Assembly: GCA_963662865.1 (NCBI GenBank)
Contig: OY759969.1
Location: 2,356,001 to 2,420,000, forward strand
Direction: 5' to 3'
DNA from: JAJDYQ01 sp963662865
GTDB lineage: Bacteria > Pseudomonadota > Gammaproteobacteria > JAJDYQ01
Length of the DNA stretch: 64,000 nt
Shown piece after piece: positions 18,185-27,900 of this stretch. The notes beneath the pieces are model-generated. The model saw nothing but the letters and a program-made list of their open reading frames with translations. It had not been told where the DNA came from and did no database searches. A program made the position numbers and the translations under genes. Each line of letters opens with the position of its first letter. The stretch's first letter is position 1.

Positions 18185-19126
18185 CTACTGTTTCTGAAAG
18201 TAGTAATCGTATTTTTTATGCAATTGGTTAGTAAAACCCCAGGCTTCGTTATATGAAAGACCACTGTCTTCCGGGAAGATAATTTTTACATAAAGCCTGT
18301 TGTCGAACCTCTCCTTAAGCGCAGCCAGCTCTTCATGCAGAAGCGACTCGTTGACCGTTTTGAAGCCACTCTCACCCGGCAGCTTGATAGCGATCTGCTC
18401 ACTGCCGTCAACCCTGGTTTTGCGCACCTCAACCACCGTCCTGCCCCGCGGCGTGCGGGCCGGCCTGACCAGCTTGTCGTATTTTTCCTTCAACTCATCA
18501 TACTCACCACCAAGCACAGCCAGCTTGCTGCCGACATTCTCGGCGTCAAGCATAGCGGATTGTAATTGCTGCCCCTGTTCCTGATAATCCCTTTGCAGGC
18601 CGGCATACCGACTGCGGCTATCGGTCAGTTGCGCAGTCAGGGCGTCACGCTGCTCAGCGACCTGCTCCAGACGGGTATTGGCCTGCTGTAAAGTTTCACT
18701 GGTCTGAGCCAGCTCGCTGTGCGCCGTTTCCAGAGACGCCTGAGTCGAAACCAGCTCGGAACGAGCCTGACGCAGCTCGGCACCACGTGTCGCCAGATTT
18801 TTGCGCGCCAGATCACGCTGCTCCGTGAGCTTCATCCCCTCCACGCGCAACATCGACAACAGTTGCTCAACCTCAATCAGGCGAATAGCCAGCCCCTCCT
18901 TTTCCGAGGCCGTTTTACGCACCAGCTCAGCCTGCTCACGTTCGGCCTCCATAGTGGTCTTCAGCTTCACAATCAGCTCACTGTTACGAATCATCACGAC
19001 GACCATAGCCAACAGGAAAATCATCACGATCACCGTCATAATATCGGTAAACGACGGCCAGAAGCTGTCATCACCCTGGCCGGACTGATGATTCATGCGC
19101 AGATCGGTAAAGCCATCGGAAAACAT
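18185..19126 (-). CDS. MotB/ExbD-like membrane protein with long periplasmic coiled coil
   Basis: A 313-residue protein with one N-terminal membrane helix (residues ~24-46) carrying a MotB/ZorB-type motif, SFWPSFTDIMTVIVMIFLLA, whose Asp28 is the likely ion-binding residue. A heptad-rich coiled coil follows (about residues 50-225, e.g. REQAELVRKTASEKEGLAI). The last ~75 residues resemble the ExbD/TolR periplasmic fold (RLYVKIIFPEDSGLSYNEAW) and are not an OmpA peptidoglycan-binding domain. ATG 19126 was chosen; GTG 19135 is only 2 nt from AGGAG. It is partnered with the channel gene 36 nt upstream and followed by the adaptor and RND genes. No exact family is recognised; a role in force transmission is inferred. 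Confidence 0.7.
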   Translation of the reverse strand: MFSDGFTDLRMNHQSGQGDDSFWPSFTDIMTVIVMIFLLAMVVVMIRNSELIVKLKTTMEAEREQAELVRKTASEKEGLAIRLIEVEQLLSMLRVEGMKLTEQRDLARKNLATRGAELRQARSELVSTQASLETAHSELAQTSETLQQANTRLEQVAEQRDALTAQLTDSRSRYAGLQRDYQEQGQQLQSAMLDAENVGSKLAVLGGEYDELKEKYDKLVRPARTPRGRTVVEVRKTRVDGSEQIAIKLPGESGFKTVNESLLHEELAALKERFDNRLYVKIIFPEDSGLSYNEAWGFTNQLHKKYDYYFQKQ

Positions 19127-19162
19127 GGGACTCACATCTCCTGAAGCTATGCCTGAACGGGA

Positions 19163-20182
19163 CTACGCTTCATTTTCATCACCCTCGTACAGCCTGAACC
19201 CGGAGCGCAGCAACTGCTTTATCGTACTGATATCGCCGGCAATACTCTGCCCGCGAATACCATAACTGCTGACGGCATCGAGCAGCTTCTGTCCGGAGGC
19301 CGAATAACGCGCCTGCGACTCCTCCAGCGTACCGACCAGCTTTTGCAGCTTGTGCGCCAGAGCGGAAATATCCTGCATCACCGTATCACCCCGCAGGCTG
19401 AACTTCGGCATCAACAGCGCCGCAGTAACCTGTTCGACATTGTTGATCACATTGGTTTGTACATCCCGCAGCTTCAGGAAAAAATAGCCAAAGTACAGAT
19501 AACACACAATCGCCGTAATCGTAGTTGACAGCGCCGTTGACATACCGGAGAGCACCGTTGACATACCATCCGTATCCCCCGTGCCGGTCAACAGATCAGA
19601 GGCCCCCAGCAACGCAACAGACAGCGACACAATCGTACCGAACACCCCGGCCAGAATAAGGATATTATTGATAAACCTCGCCATACTGGTACGGGTACTT
19701 TCACCGGCCAGCAGCATAGAAGCCAGAGCACTGTGATTAATCAGCACACGCTGCTCATACATAGCCCGCATCAACAGATAACGGCGTGAAATAAGCGAAT
19801 TCACCGGTACACGCCTGATCGGGTCCGTGGAATCCCGGCTGACATTACGGATAAAGCGATTCAGCGCCGCCTCCTCCCCCGCATAGCGCACAAACATCAT
19901 AACCAGCCTGACCAGACCCGCGGCAAACAGAATCAGAATACTGCTGTTAATCAGCGGGCCGATCCCCTCAATCTGGTGGCGGATATAAATATCCCTGATC
20001 AGATCAAACTGCCAGACCACCGCACCGACAATCACCAGCGCGATAATAACCATGCGGACCAGCACATGATTACTGTGACCAATCCGCAGATCCAGAGAAT
20101 CCAGTAAAGGATGAACCGCCCGTCCGGCAGCCTCACTCCCATCGTGCAGCTCAACGGCGTTGATTTTTTCCCCATCATTCAT
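19163..20182 (-). CDS. MotA/TolQ/ExbB-like proton channel protein
   Basis: A 339-residue polytopic protein. Four helices are visible: VLVRMVIIALVIVGAVVW, INSSILILFAAGLVRLVMMF, then after a cytoplasmic stretch of about 70 residues the MotA/ExbB core NNILILAGVFGTIVSLSVAL and ALSTTITAIVCYLYFGYFFL. A C-terminal cytoplasmic tail follows. ATG 20182 has GGGGGGT 7 nt upstream. The partner MotB/ExbD-like gene follows at once, and adaptor and RND genes follow that. Known relatives drive flagella (MotAB), TonB (ExbBD), Tol (TolQR) or Zorya defence (ZorAB). The target here is unknown; hemH lies 52 nt upstream on the same strand. Confidence 0.75.
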   Translation of the reverse strand: MNDGEKINAVELHDGSEAAGRAVHPLLDSLDLRIGHSNHVLVRMVIIALVIVGAVVWQFDLIRDIYIRHQIEGIGPLINSSILILFAAGLVRLVMMFVRYAGEEAALNRFIRNVSRDSTDPIRRVPVNSLISRRYLLMRAMYEQRVLINHSALASMLLAGESTRTSMARFINNILILAGVFGTIVSLSVALLGASDLLTGTGDTDGMSTVLSGMSTALSTTITAIVCYLYFGYFFLKLRDVQTNVINNVEQVTAALLMPKFSLRGDTVMQDISALAHKLQKLVGTLEESQARYSASGQKLLDAVSSYGIRGQSIAGDISTIKQLLRSGFRLYEGDENEA

Positions 20183-20234
20183 AAACAGACCCCCCATAAA
20201 TGATACCCCATGAAATACCCCTCAACATCGCCTG

Positions 20235-21329
20235 CTATTGCTCCGCACCACAGGCCAGTGCGCGGCGCCGGGACGCCTGCAACTGCTCAACCGACTCGCC
20301 CCTCAGATCCCAGCCGGCCAGATTCAGCTCAATAAGATCGACCAGGGCATCAATATGATCCGGACGGTCATTGAGTGCCGGGATATAGGCATATTGCTCG
20401 CCACCGGAAGACAGGAATATATCACGATTCTGCATGGCAATCTCCTCCAGCGTCTCCAGGCAATCCGCAGCAAACCCCGGGCACACCACATCAACGCTGG
20501 CGACACCGTTTTCCCCCAACTCCACCAGCGTATGATCGCAATAAGGCTTCAGCCACTCCTCCCGGCCAAAGCGAGACTGAAACACCAGTTGCCAGTCATC
20601 ATCGGCAAGCTCCAGCCTTTCCGCAATCAGGCGGGCGCTGGCATGACACTGGCAATGATAAGGATCGCCATTCAGCAGAAAACGCCTCGGCAGGCCGTGA
20701 AACGACATAATCAGTTTCTGCTTGCGGCCATACTCCCGCCAGTGGTCACGGATAGAGCAGGCGACAGCCTCCACCCAGGCATCATGCCGGTGGTAATCCA
20801 CAATCATGCGAAATTGCGGCACCCGGCGCCAGGTTTTCAGAATATCGGCGACGGCATCAAAAGTAGAGGCCGAAGTGCTGGCGGAATACTGCGGATAAAG
20901 CGGCAACACCAACAGGCGGGTACAATTAGCCCGGCGCAGCCGCTCCAGACCATCGGCGATAGCCGGACGGCCATAGCGCATCGCCGGCACCACCCTGACC
21001 GGCCCGTCCACCCTGTCCCGCAGAGCCGCCTCAATAGCCGTCGCCTGCCGCTCCGTGATAGCCCGCAACGGCGAACCGGCCTCGGTCCATATGCGGGCAT
21101 AGGCGCGGGCGGAGCGCCGCGGTCGGACATTCAAAATAATGCCATGCAGAACAGACAGCCACAGCAGGCGCGGCAACTCCACCACACGGGGATCAGACAG
21201 AAACTCACCGAGGTAACGGCGAACCGCACCGCTTACCGGCTCATCGGGCGTACCCAGATTCGTCACCAGAACACCGGTAACGCCCCGGCTGCCATGCCCA
21301 TAGTCCGGAGTATTGACAAAGCCGACCAT
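20235..21329 (-). CDS. hemH: Ferrochelatase
   Basis: Inserts Fe2+ into protoporphyrin IX, the last step of protoheme synthesis. Signatures: VLVTNLGTPDEP, MRYGRPAIADGLERL, LPLYPQYSASTSASTFDAV, MSFHGLPRRFLLNGDPYHCQ (active-site His) and VCPGFAADCLETLEEI. The ATG at 21329 lies 8 nt after GGAGGG and gives 364 residues; GTG 21338 would give 367. It is the first gene of the minus-strand run that continues into the channel/adaptor/RND genes, but the 52-nt gap leaves room for a separate promoter. Confidence 0.96.
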   Translation of the reverse strand: MVGFVNTPDYGHGSRGVTGVLVTNLGTPDEPVSGAVRRYLGEFLSDPRVVELPRLLWLSVLHGIILNVRPRRSARAYARIWTEAGSPLRAITERQATAIEAALRDRVDGPVRVVPAMRYGRPAIADGLERLRRANCTRLLVLPLYPQYSASTSASTFDAVADILKTWRRVPQFRMIVDYHRHDAWVEAVACSIRDHWREYGRKQKLIMSFHGLPRRFLLNGDPYHCQCHASARLIAERLELADDDWQLVFQSRFGREEWLKPYCDHTLVELGENGVASVDVVCPGFAADCLETLEEIAMQNRDIFLSSGGEQYAYIPALNDRPDHIDALVDLIELNLAGWDLRGESVEQLQASRRRALACGAEQ

Positions 21330-21834
21330 CCGCTTCACCCTCCCATCAACCCATAAAAAGAACCGCCAGTATAAAGCCGGGCCATTAATTTTGCAGGCAA
21401 AAAGCGTATGGTGGGCCAGGCAAAGGCAATTATACCTGGTGTCCGCAGGGCAGTTGATTTACCGCCTGACCAATCTCCATTTCTGGCGTAACGGCTTCGC
21501 ACCGGGTGCCTCATCCGGCTTGTAACCGGCAATCTGCTTGACAGCACCCTTGCAGTCTTTGGAAGCGCCTCAGAATAAAACGGGCCGCAACGCCCACAGC
21601 CGGTTATCGGTATAATCCATGCAGGCCGCGATTTTGTCTCATGGCAACTAAAAACAGAAAAAAGGCTTGCAATGCGTCCCGGATGTGTCTAAGGTTCGTT
21701 CAAATTGCCGGTATGACACGGGTCTGGAATCGGCAACGCCCCCGGAACCCGCACCGGCAACAGACAACAGCGGATGTAAGAATGAAGCGGCCCGCAAAGC
21801 CGCTTGCTTTTCATTGGAGAGAGAGGAATTTATC
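21330..21834. other. Intergenic region upstream of the autotransporter
   Basis: No gene is supported here. It holds a TATAAT at 21611-21616 with a poor -35 region, and an inverted repeat AAGCGGC/GCCGCTT at 21785-21805 followed by GCTTTTC. The second could be an attenuator in the leader of the autotransporter mRNA. GAGAGAGGA at about 21819-21827 is a good ribosome binding site for the ATG at 21835. Confidence 0.5.
21611..21616 (+). promoter_or_regulatory. Possible -10 element of the autotransporter promoter
   Basis: TATAAT is an exact sigma-70 -10 hexamer, but the sequence 17 nt upstream (CAACGC) is a poor -35. The leader RNA would run ~215 nt to the ATG at 21835. Position is suitable; evidence is weak. 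Confidence 0.3.
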
Positions 21835-21999
21835 ATGATGACAAAGCCCCTGCAAGCGGCCACAGGCGACCTACACAATTTAATGCCCCCCCCCCCCCCC
21901 CCCCCCCCCCCCAAATGGGGTATTTATGTTGAGCCTCGCCACCGACACAGGGCGGCGCTCGGCATCCCATCGGTTCGCCTCTGTCCTGAACCGCTTTAG
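21835..21999 (+). other. Ribosome-bound leader frame running through the poly-C tract, out of phase with the autotransporter
   Basis: ATG codons at 21835 and 21838 follow a good ribosome binding site. The frame reads MMTKPLQAATGDLHNLM, then nine Pro codons from the C tract, then KWGIYVEPRHRH and stops at 21999. With 27 C it is one frame off the large ORF. With 26 or 29 C it would read directly into the autotransporter; with 28 C it would stop almost at once after the tract. This is the arrangement expected of a phase-variable gene, or of a sequencing error in the homopolymer. Confidence 0.5.
21886..21912 (+). repeat. Poly-C homopolymer, 27 nt
   Basis: An uninterrupted run of 27 C lies between a strong ribosome binding site and the signal peptide of the giant autotransporter. 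Nothing similar occurs elsewhere in the window. Tracts of this kind are prone to slipped-strand length changes; they are also prone to sequencing error, so the exact count should be treated with caution. Confidence 0.95.
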
Positions 22000-24900
22000 C
22001 CTTTCCACCCTGCGCCGCGGCCTGACCGCCGTGCTGCTCGGCCTGCCGCTGCTGGCAGGACTGGCCAGCGAAGCCGCCGCCCAGTCGGCCAATGCCGACG
22101 GCACCTACACCGTCCCCCAGGATTGGGCACTGAAACCGTCGTCCATCGGTGCCGGAGAAAGCTTCCGGTTGTTGTTCATCACATCCACCACACGCACTCC
22201 GACCGCGTTAGACACCAGCGACTACGATAACCACGTGCGGAATCGCGTCGCAGCTGGCCACACAGCCATCCGGCCCTACAGCGCGACCTTCCGCGCCCTC
22301 TACTCAACCACCGCGGTGGACGCCCGCGACCATGCCATGACCACCGGTACCGGCGTGCCCATCTACTGGCTGGGCGGCGCCAAGGTCGCCGATAATTACC
22401 CGGACTTCCACGACGGCTCGTGGGATAGCGCAGCAGGACGCAACCAAAATGGAGCTTCCCAAACCGGCACTGCCTATACCGGCAGCCGCGACGATGGAAC
22501 CGCATTTCCCGGCAGTGTGTTTAACCCATCGAGACAGGGTTTCGCAACGCAGATCAGATATGGGTCGCCAGCTGATGGTTTGGATAGCGCTAACTCAGCG
22601 AACGGTACAAATAGAAGCTTCTTCGGTCTGTCCCCGATCTTCGTAGTGGCACAGAGCGCTTCGGTCATCACCATCGCCGCCGGCACCTCACCGGTGGCGG
22701 AAGGCGCCACCGCCAGCTTCACCATTACCGTAACACCCGCGCCCAGCGCGGCCCTGACAGTCAGCCTGTTCGTCGCCGACGCCTCGGGCAGCCGCGACTT
22801 CGTGGCCTCCGCCAACGAGGGCACCCAGACAGTAACCGTGCCGACCTCCGGCAGCGCCATCTACTCCGTGCCGACCGTGGCCGACGACACGTCAGAAGGC
22901 AGCGGCCCGGTCACCGTCACCGTGCTCAGCACCACCGCCTACGCCGTGTCCCTCTCCCAGAATTCGGCCTCGGTCCAGGTCATTGACGACGACGCCAACG
23001 TCTTGTCGCTCAGTATCGACTCCGCAATGGGAGCCGAAGGCGATTCCGGTTTGAGCGACGGCGCGACCGTGACGTTGACCATCGACCCGCCGGGTGCGAC
23101 AGGGTTTGTCCGTTTGGATGTGTCTGGTACCGGTCTCGCCCTCGCAGACGTCCTGCTCCCCTTTTCTTGGAGTCTAGCCCTTAATCAAGTCATAAATCTA
23201 GAAACCTTCTTTGCGAGCGGGCCCAGCCGTATAGGCAGGGTCCGCGCCAGAGGCGACACGTCCGATGAAACCGACGAGACACTGCAAATGACCTTGGGCC
23301 GGGTTGGCGGCGGCGTCACCCCCCCCAGCGTCATTATCGACCCGGACGCCAACCGCATCACCTACACCATCATCGACGACGACCCCACCATCGTCTCCCT
23401 GACCCGCACCGGCGGCACCGGCGCCATTGAAGAAGGCGGCACAGTGGGTTTCACCATCGAACTGGACCGGGCACTGACAGCCGGCGAAATCATCGACGTG
23501 CCACTGTCAATCGGCGGCACCGGAGTCACCACAGACGACTGGAGCCTGGCAGCCGCCGGCACCGGCGTCACCCTGTCGGCAGAGGCCACGGCCACCCCGT
23601 TGCTGAGCTTTGCAGGCGCAGGCGCCGAGACCGCCACCCTGGTGCTGACCACGACGCTCGACGACACCGCCGAGGGCGGCGGCACCGAGACCTACACCAT
23701 CGCGCTGGGCCCGAACGACGCCAGCGCCAACGGCTTCGACCTCGCCAGCCGGGCCACCAATGTCGGCGGCGGCGCCGACCCGCACGCCAGCGACACGACC
23801 TTCGACGTGATGGTAGGCGATACCGTCGTCCACACCCTATCAATCAGCCTGGACCGCACCATGGCCGCCGAGGGCGATTCCGGCATTACCGACGGCGCGA
23901 CCGTGACGGTGACCTTCGCCCCGCCTTATACGGGAACCTTCAATTTCGAGATATGTTTGGGCGGCACCGCCACCCGCGGCGACAGCGCCGACTGGCGGTA
24001 CACCCGCGCCAATAATAATCCAACGGTCGTTAGCGGCGTCTCTGGGTGCGAATTAACGACTGATATTGTTACCAATTTCGCCAGCTATCAGCGCAAGATT
24101 CGGATAAACGGCGACACAGTGGACGAGCTGGACGAGACCGTGACCCTGACCTTGCAACGGAACTCAAGTACCCCTCTCGACATCGTTCTCGACCCAGACG
24201 CCACCATCGTCACCTACACCATCATCGACGACGACACGGCGGGCGTGACCATCACCGAGACAGACGACGCCACCACGCTCACCGAAGGCGGCACGGACGA
24301 CTACGGCGTGATGCTGGCCACCCAACCGACCGCAAACGTCACCATCACGGCCACCTCAGGCACGACGGCCACCGCCACGGTCAACCCGACCGCCCTGACC
24401 TTCACCGCCACCAACTGGGACACGGTCCAGACCATCACCGTCTCCGGGGAGGATAACAACGCCGACGCCGCCAATCAGCAAGTGACCATTACCCACGCCA
24501 TCAACTCCACGGGCGATGCCCTATACAACGCACTCGCCCCGGTCTCAGTGACAGCGACGGTAACCGACGACGACGCCACCACAGTGACCCTGGCGGGAAC
24601 CGCAGGCAACGTCATGGAAGGCGCCGCCAAAGCAATCACCGTCACCCTGAGCCGCGCCCTGGCCGAGGGCGAGGCGCTGCCGGTGCCGCTGACCTTCATG
24701 GGTGAGGCGACACCGGGCACGGACTACAGCGTCACCGGCGCCATGGCGCAAGGCGTCGCCTACACCGGCCTGGACAGCGCCACAGGCATGGTGACCTTTA
24801 CCGGCCCATCGGCCACCAGCGCCACCCTGACCCTGAGCGCGACCCCCGACAGCGATGTTGAAGCCAGCGGCGAGACAGTCATCATCGGCCTGGGCACCCT

Positions 24901-27900
24901 GGACGGCGACTCCGGCACCGGCCTGGACGGCGGCGCCAGCGGCACAGACAGCCTGGACGACTTCAGCATCGAAGACCCGCTGCTCATCAGCATCACCGGC
25001 GGAACTGCCGTCACCGAAGGCAGTTCCGCGACCTTCACCGTGACGGCCAATCGAGTTCCGGGCAGCGCCCTGATGATTGACCTGACCGTAGCGGACGCCG
25101 CCACCGGTGATTATCTGGATGCAGGCGACGAAGGCGATAACATGGTCACCCTGTCCGGAGCCACCACGGCCACCGTTGAAATCCCCACACAGACCGACAG
25201 CACCGACGAGACCAACGGCACCATCACGGTAACCATAGCGGACGGCACCGGTTACACCGTCGGTATGTCGTCCTCGGCCATGGTCGGAGTGACCGACGAC
25301 GACGCCACCACGGTGACCCTGACGGGCACGGCGGGCAATATCAGTGAGGGCGTCACCCGCAACCTCACCGTCACCCTGGACCGCACCCTGGTCGCCGGCG
25401 AAAGCCTGGCCGTGCCGCTGACCCTGGGCGGCGACGCGACACGGGGCACGGACTACACCCTGACCGGCATCCCGGCGGACAACATCGCCTACGACCTCCC
25501 GAACAGCGGCACCGCCGGCACAGTGACATTTACCGGCCCGGCTGCGGCCACCGCCACCCTGGCCCTGGCCGTGCAGGTTGACGGCACGTCCGACACCGGC
25601 GAGACCATCACCATCGCCCTGGGCACCCTGGACAGCAACTCCGGCACCGGCCTGGGCGGCGGCGCCGCCGGCACGGGCAGCCTGGCCTTCACCATCATGG
25701 AACAACCGGCCATCGTGCTGCCGCCGACCCTGACGGTCACTGAAGGTGCCAGTGTCGGTTACCCGGTATCCCTGGCCACCGCCCCGACGGCCAATGTCAC
25801 GGTGACAGTCACCGGTCACTCCAGCACCGACCTGACGCCGGACGCAACCAGTCTGACGTTCACGATGACCGACTGGGACACGGTACAGACGGTGATGGTG
25901 GCGGCGGCTGAGGACGACGCCGACGCAGCGGACGACACCGTGACGCTGATGCACACGGCCTCGGGCACAACAGCCTATAGCGGGGTAACGGGTGCAGTGG
26001 TAGTGACGATCGACGACGATGACCTGCCGGTCGCCTCATTCGCCGTGACCAGCTTCACCACCAGCGAAGGCTCGGGCACGTACAACGTGGTAGTCAATCT
26101 GAGTCCGGCGCCAGCCGTGGCCACCACGATCACCTACACGGTGGACAGTGCCAGCACAGCGACACCCGGCACCGACTACACCACGCTGACCGGCACGGTC
26201 GTGGCGTCCGTGGACGCATCCAGCGTTAATATTCCCGTGGCCATCACCGAGGACAGGGTGGACGAGACCAGCGAGACGGTCATACTGAACCTGACCGCAG
26301 GTTCGGGTTACACGCTGGGCACCGATCGTGTGCACACACTGACGATCGCCGACAACGACACGGCGGGCGTCACCGTCAGCGCGGCCATGGCCGGCATAAC
26401 GGTCGCTGAGTCTGGCGGTATAGACAGGTACACCCTGGTGCTGGACACACAACCAGCCGGCAATGTGGTGATTACGGTGGTGGCCTCCGGCACGACCAGT
26501 GCGGCGACCGTGAGCCCAGCCAGCCTGACGTTCGCGGCGGGCAACTGGAATAGGGTGCAAACCGTGACGGTGACGGGCGTCAACGACAACGTTGGCGGTA
26601 ACCGCACGGCGACCATCAGCCATAGTATAGAAAGCGGCGACGGCGACGGCGCGAATTACCCGGATGGTCTGACCATAGCCACGGTGGCAGTCACGGTCAC
26701 CGACGACGACGAACCGGTCGCCTCGTTCGCCGTGCCCAGCTTCACCACCAACGAAGGATCGGGTACCTACAACGTGGTAGTCAATCTAAGCCCGGTGCCG
26801 ACCACGGCCACGACGATCAGCTACACGGTGGCCGGCACCAGCACGGCGTCGATGAACACCGACTACGCCGCGCTGACCGGCACGGTCGTGGCGTCTGCGA
26901 GTGCGTCCAGCGTCGAGATTCCCGTGGCCATCACCGATGACAGCACACAAGAGGGCAGCGAGACGGTGATACTGATTCTGGGCACCGGCACGGGTTACAC
27001 GGTGGGCACCGGTCGTGTGCACACACTGACGATCACCGACGACGACGACGCGGCCCCGGTCGGTACGGGGGCGATGCAGGAGATGCAGGCGGCACAGGAA
27101 GCCTGGCTGCCGCGCTTCGGTCTGACGGCGGTAGAGCATATGCTGGGCGGCCTGGATTACCGCTTGTCGGTGGCCGATCAACCTGGGCTGTCGGGCAATG
27201 TGAGCGGCCTGTCCGCTGGTCGAGCGCTGCATGGGGCAGGTAATGGCACCGGCACGAGTTATGCGGCGGACGGCTTCGGTCAGGGCGATGGCGGTGATGG
27301 CCTGGGCGCCGGTTCGGTTGATCGGCTATTGAATCTGTCCAGGACACTGTCGCTGCGCGATATGCTGCGCGGCAGCCGCTTTGTGCACCGCGGCGGAGAG
27401 AACGGTGTTTCGGTGTGGGGTCAGGCGTCCTATTCGCGCTACGAGGATGGACAGGACGGCGTCACGGTGGATGGCGAGGTGGCGACCGGCATGCTGGGCG
27501 TGGACAGCGACAACGGACGGACGCTGCTGGGTCTGGCGCTGTCGTACAGCGAAGGCACTGGAGACTGGAGCGGAGCGAGTGCCCAGGGAGAGCTGTCGAG
27601 CACGCTGGCGTCGCTGCTGCCGTATATCCGACACAACGTCACCGAGAGATTGCAGTTATGGGCAGCGGCGAGTTATGGCCTTGGCAACCTGGAGCAGAGT
27701 TCGGCCTCGGCTGATTCGAGGCATGACATTAATCAGCTATCGGCCTCGGCCGGTGTACGCGGCACGCTGCTGGAGCGCCCGCTAGAAGAGGGCGGCCTGA
27801 CGCTGACGCTGATCTCGGATGCGGCGCTGGCGCGTATTGAGTCGGACGATGCCGACGGTGTGTTGGGCCTGACATCGAACACAAAGCGTTTCCGAATGGG

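Noticed and set aside
20238..21356. 372-codon plus-strand ORF
   Set aside because: Fully antisense to hemH, whose motifs are unmistakable; the mirror translation is His/Arg/Gln-rich with no domain pattern.
21667..21834. Possible coding extension upstream of ATG 21835 (110-codon frame ending at 21999)
   Set aside because: The part before 21835 has no ribosome site or protein-like sequence and includes the leader hairpin. Only the frame from 21835 is discussed.
24545..25954. 469-codon minus-strand ORF
   Set aside because: Antisense shadow of the GC-rich repetitive autotransporter; composition is Gly/Arg/Val/Gln-rich and follows the repeat period.
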